A stretch of DNA of 64,000 nucleotides. Origin: Atlantibacter hermannii. Lineage in GTDB: Bacteria > Pseudomonadota > Gammaproteobacteria > Enterobacterales > Enterobacteriaceae. Made by a program: the position numbers and the translations under genes. The DNA lies in contig LR134136.1 in NCBI GenBank assembly GCA_900635495.1, positions 1 to 64,000 of the forward strand, written 5' to 3'. Under the pieces are notes generated by a model, which did not search any database, was not told the DNA's origin, and was given only the letters and a program-made list of their open reading frames with translations. This document shows positions 1 to 9,151 of this stretch, piece by piece (positions within the stretch are counted from its first letter, which is position 1; each line of letters starts with the position of its first letter).

Positions 1-45
1 ATGTTTCAGTCTTCGTCTATCGACGTTGTTCGAGTGGAGTCCGCC

Positions 46-1425
46 GTGTCACTTTCGCTTTGGCAGCAGTGTCTTGCCCGATTGCAGGATGAGTTACCAG
101 CCACAGAATTCAGTATGTGGATACGCCCCCTACAGGCGGAACTGAGCGATAACACGCTGGCTTTGTATGCGCCAAACCGTTTTGTGCTCGATTGGGTCAG
201 GGATAAGTACCTTAATAATATTAACGGACTGCTGAATGATTTCTGCGGTTCCGACGCCCCGCTGCTGCGTTTTGAAGTGGGAACCAGGCCGGTTGTGCGC
301 AGCAATGCGATTCCGGCAAGCCAGGCCAGGCCTGCTCAGGTCGCGCCTGCGGCACCTGCGCGTCCGGCATGGGATAACGTGCCCGCTCCGGCGGAGCCGT
401 CTTACCGTTCCAACGTTAACGTAAAACACACCTTTGATAATTTCGTAGAGGGTAAATCCAACCAGCTGGCGCGAGCGGCGGCCCGTCAGGTTGCGGATAA
501 TCCCGGCGGAGCCTATAACCCGCTGTTCCTGTATGGCGGCACCGGTCTGGGTAAAACCCACCTGCTGCATGCGGTAGGGAACGGCATCATGGCGCGTAAA
601 CCGAACGCCAAAGTGGTGTATATGCACTCTGAACGTTTCGTTCAGGACATGGTGAAGGCGCTGCAGAACAACGCCATTGAAGAATTTAAACGCTACTACC
701 GTTCAGTAGACGCCCTGCTGATTGATGATATTCAATTCTTCGCGAACAAAGAGCGTTCCCAGGAAGAGTTCTTCCATACTTTTAACGCGCTGCTGGAAGG
801 CAATCAGCAGATCATCCTCACCTCGGATCGTTATCCAAAAGAGATCAACGGGGTGGAGGATCGTCTGAAATCGCGCTTCGGATGGGGGCTGACGGTGGCG
901 ATTGAGCCGCCTGAACTGGAAACGCGCGTGGCGATCCTGATGAAGAAGGCCGACGAAAACGATATTCGTCTGCCGGGAGAAGTGGCGTTTTTTATCGCCA
1001 AGCGCCTGCGCTCCAACGTCCGTGAACTCGAAGGCGCACTGAACCGCGTTATTGCCAACGCCAATTTTACCGGGCGGGCGATCACCATCGACTTCGTGCG
1101 TGAAGCACTGCGTGATTTGCTGGCGCTTCAGGAAAAGCTGGTCACCATCGATAACATTCAAAAGACGGTGGCGGAGTACTACAAGATTAAGGTGGCGGAT
1201 TTACTCTCCAAGCGGCGTTCCCGCTCGGTAGCGCGTCCGCGCCAGATGGCGATGGCGCTGGCCAAAGAGCTGACGAACCACAGTCTGCCAGAAATTGGCG
1301 ACGCGTTTGGTGGTCGTGACCATACCACGGTGCTTCATGCCTGCCGTAAGATTGAGCAGTTGCGTGAAGAGAGCCATGATATCAAAGAAGATTTCTCCAA
1401 TTTAATCAGAACATTATCTTCGTGA
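46..1425 (+). CDS. dnaA: Chromosomal replication initiator protein DnaA
   Basis: DnaA is the AAA+ initiator that binds DnaA boxes at oriC and melts the origin. I take the GTG at 46 as the start, because the protein then begins SLSLWQQCLARLQ as in E. coli, with a purine-rich GTGGAGT stretch just upstream. This gives 459 residues. Visible parts are the N-terminal DnaB-interaction domain, a Pro/Ala-rich linker near residues 95-125, Walker A GGTGLGKTH near 164-172, Walker B LLIDDIQF, and the C-terminal DNA-binding helix-turn-helix with the signature GGRDHTTVLHA. The promoter lies outside the window. dnaN follows after 4 bp, so the two are co-transcribed. Confidence 0.98.
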   Translation: MSLSLWQQCLARLQDELPATEFSMWIRPLQAELSDNTLALYAPNRFVLDWVRDKYLNNINGLLNDFCGSDAPLLRFEVGTRPVVRSNAIPASQARPAQVAPAAPARPAWDNVPAPAEPSYRSNVNVKHTFDNFVEGKSNQLARAAARQVADNPGGAYNPLFLYGGTGLGKTHLLHAVGNGIMARKPNAKVVYMHSERFVQDMVKALQNNAIEEFKRYYRSVDALLIDDIQFFANKERSQEEFFHTFNALLEGNQQIILTSDRYPKEINGVEDRLKSRFGWGLTVAIEPPELETRVAILMKKADENDIRLPGEVAFFIAKRLRSNVRELEGALNRVIANANFTGRAITIDFVREALRDLLALQEKLVTIDNIQKTVAEYYKIKVADLLSKRRSRSVARPRQMAMALAKELTNHSLPEIGDAFGGRDHTTVLHACRKIEQLREESHDIKEDFSNLIRTLSS

Positions 1426-1429
1426 CGCT

Positions 1430-2530
1430 ATGAAATTTACCGTTGAACGTGAACACTTATTAAAACCGCTCCAGCAGGTTAGCGGCCCGTTAGGCGGCCG
1501 TCCGACGTTACCGATCCTCGGAAACCTGCTGTTGCAGGTGACGGACGGGACGCTCTCGCTGACCGGAACCGATCTCGAAATGGAGATGATCGCCCGCGTG
1601 GCGCTGTCGTTACCGCATCAGGCGGGCGCGACGACCGTACCGGCGCGTAAATTTTTCGATATCTGCCGTGGTCTGCCGGAAGGGGCGGAAATCGCTGTGA
1701 CGCTGGAAGGCGACAGAATGCTGGTGCGCTCCGGACGTAGCCGTTTCTCGCTTTCCACGCTGCCTGCGGCGGACTTCCCGAATCTGGACGACTGGCAGAG
1801 CGAAGTGGAATTTACGCTTCCGCAGGCCACCATGAAGCGCCTGATCGAAGCGACCCAGTTTTCTATGGCTCATCAGGATGTGCGTTATTACCTGAACGGC
1901 ATGCTGTTTGAAACCGAAGGCGAAGAGCTGCGTACCGTGGCGACCGATGGTCACCGTCTGGCGGTGTGTGCCATGCCGGTGGGACAACCGTTGCCGAACC
2001 ATTCGGTGATCGTGCCGCGAAAAGGCGTGCTGGAGTTGATGCGTATGCTCGATGGCGGCGACAGCCCGCTGCGCATTCAGATTGGCAGCAACAACATTCG
2101 CGCCCACGTCAATGACTACATTTTCACCTCCAAACTGGTGGATGGCCGCTTCCCGGACTACCGCCGCGTGTTGCCAAAGAACCCGGATAAGCATCTGGAT
2201 GCGGGTTGCGATCTGCTGAAGCAGGCCTTCGCCCGTGCGGCCATTCTCTCTAACGAGAAGTTCCGTGGCGTGCGTCTTTACGTCAGCGAAAACCAGTTGA
2301 AAATCACCGCCAACAACCCGGAGCAGGAAGAAGCCGAGGAAATTCTCGACGTAAACTACACCGGCACGGAGATGGAGATTGGTTTTAACGTCAGCTACGT
2401 GCTGGACGTATTGAATGCGCTTAAATGCGAAAACGTTCGTATTTTGCTGACCGATTCGGTTTCCAGTGTGCAGATTGAAGATGCGGCCAGCCAGAGTGCG
2501 GCTTACGTCGTTATGCCAATGAGATTGTAG
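1430..2530 (+). CDS. dnaN: DNA polymerase III beta subunit (sliding clamp)
   Basis: DnaN forms the ring-shaped dimer that tethers Pol III to DNA and serves as a docking platform for other polymerases, MutS and Hda. The 366-residue product begins MKFTVEREHLLKPLQQV and ends in the conserved VMPMRL, the exact E. coli length. It starts 4 bp after dnaA. In E. coli recF follows immediately, whereas here about 147 bp with a palindromic repeat separates the two. Confidence 0.98.
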   Translation: MKFTVEREHLLKPLQQVSGPLGGRPTLPILGNLLLQVTDGTLSLTGTDLEMEMIARVALSLPHQAGATTVPARKFFDICRGLPEGAEIAVTLEGDRMLVRSGRSRFSLSTLPAADFPNLDDWQSEVEFTLPQATMKRLIEATQFSMAHQDVRYYLNGMLFETEGEELRTVATDGHRLAVCAMPVGQPLPNHSVIVPRKGVLELMRMLDGGDSPLRIQIGSNNIRAHVNDYIFTSKLVDGRFPDYRRVLPKNPDKHLDAGCDLLKQAFARAAILSNEKFRGVRLYVSENQLKITANNPEQEEAEEILDVNYTGTEMEIGFNVSYVLDVLNALKCENVRILLTDSVSSVQIEDAASQSAAYVVMPMRL

Positions 2531-2556
2531 TGGAAAACATCGGGCTGTCTGACTGG

Positions 2557-2640
2557 CCATTTTCAACCAGGGCTGTGCTCGCCCCTGTTACGTACTTCGT
2601 GTACGCGTCAGGTTCTGTGTGCAGTCCGCGTTGAAACTGG
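2557..2640. repeat. 84-bp imperfect palindromic element between dnaN and recF
   Basis: The stretch reads nearly the same on both strands. The left arm starts CCATTTTCAACCAGGGCTG and the right arm ends CGCGTTGAAACTGG. The centre is CGTAC-TTCGT-GTACG at 2591-2605. As RNA it would fold into one long interrupted hairpin. It carries no ORF. The length and position suggest a REP/MITE-like intergenic repeat that inserted within the dnaA-dnaN-recF operon. I saw no second copy in this window. Confidence 0.65.
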
Positions 2641-2677
2641 CTGCGCCGATTACGCCCTGGCCCGAAGAAACCCAAAT

Positions 2678-3751
2678 ATGTCACTGACGCGTCTTCTCAT
2701 TAAAGATTTCCGCAATATTGAAAATGCAGATCTTCAACTTTCTCCCGGCTTTAATTTCCTGGTTGGCGCTAACGGCAGCGGTAAAACCAGCGTGCTGGAA
2801 GCGATTTATACCCTCGGGCATGGCCGGGCGTTTCGCAGTTTGCAAATTGGGCGGGTGATCCGCCACGAACAGGACGCGTTTGTTCTGCATGGCCGGTTAA
2901 AAGAGGGCGAGCGGGAAACGGCAATCGGCCTGACAAAAGATCGCGAAGGCGACAGTAAAGTACGTATCGACGGCACCGACGGCCATAAAGTGGCCGAGCT
3001 GGCGCTGATGATGCCCATGCAGTTAATTACCCCCGAGGGGTTTACTTTACTGGGCGGCGGCCCCAAATACCGTAGAGCGTTCCTGGATTGGGGATGCTTT
3101 CACAATCAGGCAGGGTTCTTTGTTGCCTGGAGCAATTTAAAGCGGCTGCTCAAACAGCGTAACGCTGCGTTGCGTCAGGTGTCCCGCTACGAACAGCTTC
3201 GCCCCTGGGATAAAGAATTGATCCCGCTGGCTGAACAAATCAGCCAATGGCGTAGTGATTACAGCCGGGCGATCGCCGAAGATATGGCAGATACCTGCCA
3301 GCAATTTTTACCTGAATTCACGCTGACCTTCTCATTCCAGCGAGGCTGGGAGAAAGAAAGCGATTATGCCGATGTGCTGGCGCGCAATTTTGAGCGCGAC
3401 AGGATGCTGACTTATACCGCGCACGGCCCACATAAAGCGGATTTTCGGATTCGTGCCGACGGCGCCCCGGTGGAAGACACACTTTCCCGTGGGCAGCTCA
3501 AACTGCTGATGTGCGCGTTGCGCCTGGCGCAGGGCGAGTTTTTAACCCGAGAGAGCGGACGCCGCTGTCTCTACCTGATAGATGATTTTGCCTCTGAACT
3601 GGATGATGCACGTCGCGGCCTGTTGGCGAGTCGCTTAAAGGCGACGCAGTCACAAGTCTTTGTGAGTGCGATAAGTGCAGAACATGTGATGGATATGGCG
3701 GACAAAAATTCGAAGATGTTCGCCGTGGAACAGGGTAAAATAACGGATTAA
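2678..3751 (+). CDS. recF: DNA replication and repair protein RecF
   Basis: RecF is an SMC-like ATPase that loads RecA at single-strand gaps together with RecO and RecR. The product is 357 residues, the same as E. coli. It has Walker A GANGSGKTS near residue 30, the ABC-type signature region LSRGQLKLL near 270, and Walker B LYLIDDFASELD near 300. A weak GAAGAAA stretch precedes the ATG. The palindrome upstream means translation is not coupled to dnaN here. Confidence 0.97.
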   Translation: MSLTRLLIKDFRNIENADLQLSPGFNFLVGANGSGKTSVLEAIYTLGHGRAFRSLQIGRVIRHEQDAFVLHGRLKEGERETAIGLTKDREGDSKVRIDGTDGHKVAELALMMPMQLITPEGFTLLGGGPKYRRAFLDWGCFHNQAGFFVAWSNLKRLLKQRNAALRQVSRYEQLRPWDKELIPLAEQISQWRSDYSRAIAEDMADTCQQFLPEFTLTFSFQRGWEKESDYADVLARNFERDRMLTYTAHGPHKADFRIRADGAPVEDTLSRGQLKLLMCALRLAQGEFLTRESGRRCLYLIDDFASELDDARRGLLASRLKATQSQVFVSAISAEHVMDMADKNSKMFAVEQGKITD

Positions 3752-3779
3752 CCCAAGAACTAATGAGCGAGAAACGTTG

Positions 3780-6194
3780 ATGTCGAATTCCTATGACTCC
3801 TCGAGTATCAAAGTCCTGAAAGGGCTGGATGCGGTGCGTAAGCGCCCGGGTATGTATATCGGCGACACGGATGACGGCACCGGTCTGCACCACATGGTAT
3901 TTGAGGTGGTAGATAACGCTATCGACGAAGCGCTCGCCGGTCACTGTAAAGACATCGTTGTCACTATCCATGCCGATAATTCCGTTTCTGTAACGGATGA
4001 TGGACGTGGCATTCCGACTGGCATTCACCCGGAAGAAGGGGTGTCTGCGGCGGAAGTTATCATGACGGTGCTCCACGCGGGCGGTAAGTTCGACGATAAC
4101 TCCTATAAAGTTTCTGGCGGCCTGCACGGCGTGGGTGTATCGGTGGTTAACGCCCTTTCCCAGAAACTGGAGCTGGTGATCCGCCGTGAAGGCAAAGTGC
4201 ACCAGCAAACCTACGTACACGGCGTGCCGCAAGCGCCGCTGGCGGTAACGGGCGATACCGAAGCAACAGGGACCCAGGTGCGTTTCTGGCCGAGCCTGGA
4301 AACCTTTACCAACGTTGTCGAATTTGAATACGAAATTCTGGCGAAGCGCCTGCGTGAGCTCTCCTTCCTGAACTCCGGCGTGTCCATTCGTCTGCGCGAT
4401 AAGCGTGACGGCAAAGAAGATCATTTCCACTACGAAGGCGGTATCAAGGCTTTCGTTGAGTACCTCAACAAGAACAAAACCCCGATTCACCCGAACATTT
4501 TCTATTTCTCTACCGAGAAAGACGGTATCGGCGTGGAAGTGGCGCTGCAGTGGAACGACGGTTTCCAGGAAAACATCTACTGCTTTACCAACAACATTCC
4601 GCAGCGCGACGGCGGTACGCACCTGGCGGGCTTCCGCGCGGCGATGACCCGTACGCTGAATGCGTATATGGATAAAGAAGGCTACAGCAAAAAAGCCAAA
4701 GTCAGCGCCACCGGTGACGATGCGCGTGAAGGCCTGATTGCTGTGGTGTCCGTTAAAGTACCGGACCCGAAATTCTCCTCTCAGACCAAAGACAAACTGG
4801 TTTCTTCCGAGGTGAAATCGGCGGTTGAGCAGCAAATGAACGAGCTGCTGAGCGAATACCTGCTGGAAAACCCGACCGACGCCAAAATTGTGGTGGGCAA
4901 AATCATTGATGCCGCCCGTGCCCGTGAAGCGGCACGCCGCGCGCGTGAGATGACCCGCCGTAAAGGCGCGCTGGATTTGGCTGGCCTGCCGGGCAAACTG
5001 GCGGACTGTCAGGAGCGCGACCCGGCTCACTCTGAACTCTACCTGGTGGAAGGGGACTCTGCGGGCGGCTCTGCAAAACAGGGGCGTAACCGTAAGAATC
5101 AGGCGATCCTGCCGCTGAAAGGTAAAATCCTGAACGTTGAGAAAGCCCGCTTCGACAAGATGCTGGCGTCTCAGGAAGTGGCGACGCTTATCACCGCGCT
5201 GGGCTGTGGCATTGGCCGCGATGAGTACAACCCGGACAAATTGCGTTACCACAGCATCATCATCATGACCGATGCGGACGTCGACGGCTCGCACATTCGT
5301 ACCCTGCTGTTGACCTTCTTCTATCGTCAGATGCCGGAAATCATTGAGCGCGGCCATGTGTATATCGCCCAGCCGCCGCTGTATAAAGTGAAAAAAGGCA
5401 AGCAGGAACAGTACATCAAAGACGATGAAGCGATGGATCAGTATCAAATTTCCATCGCGCTGGATGGCGCTACCCTGCACACCAACGCCAACGCGCCTGC
5501 TCTGGCAGGTGAGGCACTTGAGAAGCTGGTGGCCGAATTTAACGCCGTTCAGAAAATGATTGGTCGTATGGAGCGTCGCTTCCCGCGTGCGCTGCTGAAA
5601 GCGCTGGTCTATCAACCGACGCTTACTGAAGCGGATCTCTCTGATGAAGCGAAAGTGACCCGCTGGATTTCCCAGTTGATCACTGAGCTGAACGAGAAAG
5701 AAACTCACGGCAGTGTCTGGAAATACGATATTCGTGAAAATCAGGAGCTGCATCATTTCGAACCGGTAGTACGCGTGCGTACTCACGGCGTTGATACGGA
5801 TTATGCGCTGGATAACGAATTCGTTATCGGCGCGGAATACCGCCGTCTGTGTACGCTTGGTGAGAAACTGCGTGGCCTGATTGAAGACGATGCGTTTATC
5901 GAACGTGGCGAGCGTCGTCAGCCAGTCGAAAGCTTCGAAGAAGCGCTGGACTGGCTGGTGAAAGAGTCGCGTCGTGGCCTGGCGATCCAGCGCTATAAAG
6001 GTCTGGGCGAGATGAACCCGGATCAGCTGTGGGAAACCACCATGGACCCGGAAAGCCGTCGCATGCTGCGCGTCACCGTTAAGGATGCGATTGCCGCCGA
6101 TCAGCTGTTTACCACGCTGATGGGGGATGCGGTCGAACCGCGTCGCGCCTTTATCGAAGAGAATGCGTTAAAAGCAGCAAACATTGATATTTAA
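3780..6194 (+). CDS. gyrB: DNA gyrase subunit B
   Basis: GyrB is the ATPase and TOPRIM subunit of gyrase, which introduces negative supercoils with GyrA. Starting at ATG 3780, the 804-residue length equals E. coli GyrB. The in-frame TTG one codon earlier is not needed. Visible motifs are the GHKL ATP-binding segments VVDNAIDEALAG and GGLHGVG, TOPRIM EGDSAGG near residue 424, and the metal-binding DADVDGSHI near 498. The sequence is close to E. coli throughout. A strong terminator follows. Confidence 0.98.
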   Translation: MSNSYDSSSIKVLKGLDAVRKRPGMYIGDTDDGTGLHHMVFEVVDNAIDEALAGHCKDIVVTIHADNSVSVTDDGRGIPTGIHPEEGVSAAEVIMTVLHAGGKFDDNSYKVSGGLHGVGVSVVNALSQKLELVIRREGKVHQQTYVHGVPQAPLAVTGDTEATGTQVRFWPSLETFTNVVEFEYEILAKRLRELSFLNSGVSIRLRDKRDGKEDHFHYEGGIKAFVEYLNKNKTPIHPNIFYFSTEKDGIGVEVALQWNDGFQENIYCFTNNIPQRDGGTHLAGFRAAMTRTLNAYMDKEGYSKKAKVSATGDDAREGLIAVVSVKVPDPKFSSQTKDKLVSSEVKSAVEQQMNELLSEYLLENPTDAKIVVGKIIDAARAREAARRAREMTRRKGALDLAGLPGKLADCQERDPAHSELYLVEGDSAGGSAKQGRNRKNQAILPLKGKILNVEKARFDKMLASQEVATLITALGCGIGRDEYNPDKLRYHSIIIMTDADVDGSHIRTLLLTFFYRQMPEIIERGHVYIAQPPLYKVKKGKQEQYIKDDEAMDQYQISIALDGATLHTNANAPALAGEALEKLVAEFNAVQKMIGRMERRFPRALLKALVYQPTLTEADLSDEAKVTRWISQLITELNEKETHGSVWKYDIRENQELHHFEPVVRVRTHGVDTDYALDNEFVIGAEYRRLCTLGEKLRGLIEDDAFIERGERRQPVESFEEALDWLVKESRRGLAIQRYKGLGEMNPDQLWETTMDPESRRMLRVTVKDAIAADQLFTTLMGDAVEPRRAFIEENALKAANIDI

Positions 6195-6216
6195 GGGCGT
6201 AACCCTGTAGCAAACT

Positions 6217-6246
6217 AAAGCCGCATGATTAATGCGGCTTTTTTTA
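6217..6246 (+). terminator. Rho-independent terminator after gyrB
   Basis: A 9-bp stem (AAGCCGCAT paired with ATGCGGCTT) with a short loop is followed by a run of seven T residues. It lies 23 bp after the gyrB stop and ends the dnaA-gyrB transcription unit. Confidence 0.9.
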
Positions 6247-6477
6247 TGCCACTTTTCCTGCTGGTCATCCTGCAGAAAGTGGCGTACGACAATGTTCGCC
6301 AGAAGTATTAAATGTCGGCAGGAAAAATACCCGGTCCCGCAGCGTTGGTTTAACCCACTGCCTTTATCAAGGCCAGTGTCGCGCTGCATCATTCACCCTT
6401 TCAGACTTTCCTGAGGCTACTTTCGTGAGCGGAATCGCGTTAGCATGATCGAAACCCACTACCTCGAAAAATATCCT

Positions 6478-7287
6478 ATGACGATAAAACTCATCGCAAT
6501 TGATATGGACGGGACGCTTTTGCTGCCCGATCACACCATTTCGCCCGGCGTAAAAGACGCTATCGCGAAGGCGCGTGCGCAAGGTGTCAACGTGGTGCTG
6601 ACCACTGGACGTCCGTATGCCGGGGTGCACAGCTACCTCAAAGAATTGCATATGGAACAGCCTGGCGATTACTGCATCACCTACAATGGCGCGCTGGTGC
6701 AGAAAGCCAGCGATGGCAGCACCGTAGCGCAAACGCCCCTGAGTTATGACGATTATCGCTACCTGGAACAACTCTCCCGCGACGTCGGCTCGCATTTCCA
6801 CGCGCTTGATCGCACCACCCTTTACACCGCGAACCGCGACATCAGTTATTACACGGTGCATGAATCTTTCGTCGCCACCATTCCGCTGGTGTTCTGTGAA
6901 GCGGAAAAAATGGACCCCAACATGACGTTCCTGAAAGTCATGATGATCGATGAGCCAGCGGTGCTCGACCAGGCCATTTCCCGCATCCCCGACGAAGTGA
7001 AAGAAAAATATACCGTGCTGAAAAGCGCGCCTTACTTCCTTGAAATTCTTGATAAACGCGTCACCAAAGGCACGGGCGTGAAATCCCTGGCGGATGCGCT
7101 GAACATCAAGCCGGAGGAAGTGATGGCCATTGGCGATCAGGAAAATGACATTGCGATGCTGGAATATGCCGGGATCGGCGTGGCGATGGGTAACGCGATA
7201 GACTCCGTGAAAGCGGTCGCGGATTTTGAAACCAAAACCAATCTTGAAGATGGCGTCGCTTACGCCATCGAGAAATTCGTCCTCTAA
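6478..7287 (+). CDS. yidA: HAD-family sugar phosphatase YidA
   Basis: YidA is a cytosolic Cof-type HAD phosphatase acting on sugar phosphates and other phosphometabolites in E. coli. I choose ATG 6478, which gives MTIKLIAIDMDGTLLL and aligns with E. coli YidA. The frame is open back to 6445, but that extension is not conserved. The product is 269 residues. Motif I is DMDGTLL with the nucleophile and acid/base Asp pair. Motif II is TTGRP, and motif IV is GDQENDIAML. It lies between gyrB and the dgo operon, as in E. coli. Confidence 0.95.
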   Translation: MTIKLIAIDMDGTLLLPDHTISPGVKDAIAKARAQGVNVVLTTGRPYAGVHSYLKELHMEQPGDYCITYNGALVQKASDGSTVAQTPLSYDDYRYLEQLSRDVGSHFHALDRTTLYTANRDISYYTVHESFVATIPLVFCEAEKMDPNMTFLKVMMIDEPAVLDQAISRIPDEVKEKYTVLKSAPYFLEILDKRVTKGTGVKSLADALNIKPEEVMAIGDQENDIAMLEYAGIGVAMGNAIDSVKAVADFETKTNLEDGVAYAIEKFVL

Positions 7288-7441
7288 TCTCTCCTGATTT
7301 ACGCGCCGTCAGAGATTCCTCCGACGGCGTGCTTTCCCGCCTGAATTGTCATTCTCCGTTCACGGCCTCGCTTTAACGACCTGTTTGTTGATCCCTTTTT
7401 GATCCGTCTTTGTTTATGAGTTGTCGTTTTTGTGATCTAAA

Positions 7442-7473
7442 TTGTAGTACAACCGGTGTTTGTTGTACTACAT
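7442..7473 (+). promoter_or_regulatory. Tandem DgoR operators upstream of dgoR
   Basis: Two inverted repeats, TTGTAGTACAA at 7442-7452 and TTGTACTACAT at 7463-7473, lie 21 bp apart centre to centre. They match the operator described for the E. coli galactonate repressor DgoR (TTGTA-N-TACA-A/T). They sit about 110-140 bp before dgoR, where promoter occlusion and autoregulation are expected. A TGTGATCTAAA stretch just upstream resembles a CRP half site. That last point is weak. Confidence 0.8.
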
Positions 7474-7580
7474 TTGAGCGCATGCGATGACAATTCGCTT
7501 CACGTTTGTACTTCAAAATTGAGGCGGAAAGCGGCAGTCACGGTAAAGTAAAGGGATGTGTGGATGACCAGGAAATGACC

Positions 7581-8270
7581 ATGACAGTGACAAAAACCGA
7601 CCGCATCGCGATTACGCTGGGCCGCCAGATTGTGAGCGGAAAATATGTGCCGGGCGCGGCGCTTCCGGCGGAAGCGGAGCTCTGCGAAGAGTTTGAAACC
7701 TCGCGCAATATTATCCGCGAAGTTTTTCGTACGCTGCTTGCCAAGCGGTTGATCGAAATGAAGCGATACCGTGGCGCGTTTGTCGCGCCACGCAACCAGT
7801 GGAATTACCTCGATACCGAGGTGCTGCAATGGGTGCTGGAGAATGATTATGACCCGCGCCTGATTAGCGCCATGAGCGAAGTGCGAAATCTGGTCGAGCC
7901 GGCCATCGCTCGCTGGGCGGCGGAGCGCGCCACTTCAAGCGATTTGGCGCAAATCGAAGCGGCGCTGAACGACATGATCGCCAATAACCAGGACCGCGAT
8001 GCCTTTAACGAGGCGGATATTCGTTATCACGAGGCGGTGCTGGCCTCGGTGCATAACCCGGTATTGCAACAGCTCACTGTGGCGATCAGCTCATTACAGC
8101 GCGCGGTATTTGAACGGACCTGGATGGGCGATGAGGCCAACATGCCGAAAACGCTCCGGGAACATAAAGCGTTATTTGACGCCATCCGGCATCAGGATGG
8201 CAACGCGGCGGAACAGGCGGCGCTGGAAATGATCGCCAGTTCCACCCGCAGGCTTAAGGAGATCACATGA
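7581..8270 (+). CDS. dgoR: D-galactonate operon repressor DgoR (GntR/FadR type)
   Basis: DgoR represses the dgo operon and is released by D-galactonate. Starting at ATG 7581 gives 229 residues as in E. coli, with AGGAA six bases upstream. ATG 7575 is possible but sits directly on the Shine-Dalgarno sequence. The N-terminal winged helix-turn-helix includes AEAELCEEFETSRNIIREVF (residues about 30-50). The C-terminal FCD domain binds the effector. The stop codon overlaps the dgoK start (ATGA). Its own operators lie at 7442-7473. Confidence 0.95.
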   Translation: MTVTKTDRIAITLGRQIVSGKYVPGAALPAEAELCEEFETSRNIIREVFRTLLAKRLIEMKRYRGAFVAPRNQWNYLDTEVLQWVLENDYDPRLISAMSEVRNLVEPAIARWAAERATSSDLAQIEAALNDMIANNQDRDAFNEADIRYHEAVLASVHNPVLQQLTVAISSLQRAVFERTWMGDEANMPKTLREHKALFDAIRHQDGNAAEQAALEMIASSTRRLKEIT

Positions 8271-9151
8271 TATCTCGCTATATCGCCATTGACTGGGGTT
8301 CAACCAACCTCCGCGCCTGGCTGTATCAGGACGGAGAATGTCTCGACAGCCGACAGTCAGCCAGCGGCATCACGCGCCTGAACGGCCAAACGCCGCAGGC
8401 GGTGCTGAACACCGTGACCGACGGCTGGCGTGATGCAAACACGCCGGTACTGATGGCCGGTATGGTCGGCAGCAATGCCGGGTGGATTAACGCGCCTTAT
8501 CTGCCGTGCCCCACCGCGTTCAGCGCTATTGGCGAGCAGCTTACTGCTGTTATTCCTGACGTGTGGATTATTCCCGGTCTGAGCGTGGATCGGGATGACA
8601 ACCATAACGTCATCCGTGGCGAAGAGACCCAGCTTATCGGCGCTGCGGCGTTAGCGCCCGCCTCGCTGTACATCATGCCCGGCACTCACTGCAAATGGGT
8701 GCAGGCCGATGCTGAACGTATTCATGATTTTCGCACCGTGATGACAGGCGAGCTGCATCATCTGTTGCTTACCCATTCACTGGTTGGTGTTGGCATCGGC
8801 GAACAGGAGACGTGCGACGCGGCGTTCGATGCTGGCATGGAGCAGGGCATTAACGATGACGCGATTATTACGCGTCTGTTTGAGGTGCGCGCGTCCCATG
8901 TGCTTGGCGCCCTGCCGCGTAGTCACGTCAGCGAATACCTATCCGGGCTGTTGATTGGCAATGAAGTGGCGATGCAAATGCGCCGCTATCAACACGCCGC
9001 ATCAGCAGCCATCACTGTTGTCGCCAATCAAAAGCTATGTGCGCGTTATCAACGGGTACTGGCGCGGCTGGGATTTTCTGCCACCCCGCTTGAGGGCGAC
9101 ACCGCATTCCAGGCAGGTATAAGGAGTATTGCCCATGCAATGGCAAACTGA
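8267..9151 (+). CDS. dgoK: 2-dehydro-3-deoxygalactonokinase DgoK
   Basis: DgoK phosphorylates 2-keto-3-deoxygalactonate with ATP in the De Ley-Doudoroff type galactonate pathway. The 294-residue product starts MISRYIAIDWGSTNLRAW, with the DWGSTN phosphate-binding loop of this ASKHA-type kinase near the N-terminus. It overlaps dgoR by 4 bp and dgoA by 17 bp, consistent with translational coupling. Confidence 0.94.
   Translation: MISRYIAIDWGSTNLRAWLYQDGECLDSRQSASGITRLNGQTPQAVLNTVTDGWRDANTPVLMAGMVGSNAGWINAPYLPCPTAFSAIGEQLTAVIPDVWIIPGLSVDRDDNHNVIRGEETQLIGAAALAPASLYIMPGTHCKWVQADAERIHDFRTVMTGELHHLLLTHSLVGVGIGEQETCDAAFDAGMEQGINDDAIITRLFEVRASHVLGALPRSHVSEYLSGLLIGNEVAMQMRRYQHAASAAITVVANQKLCARYQRVLARLGFSATPLEGDTAFQAGIRSIAHAMAN

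Noticed and set aside
1..45. ATG at position 1 as the dnaA start, extending the protein by 15 residues
   Set aside because: The extension is not conserved; GTG 46 has a ribosome-binding site and gives the E. coli N-terminus.
3498..5786. 762-codon open frame on the minus strand opposite recF/gyrB
   Set aside because: It is the mirror of the highly conserved gyrB frame, has no recognisable domain and crosses two genes.
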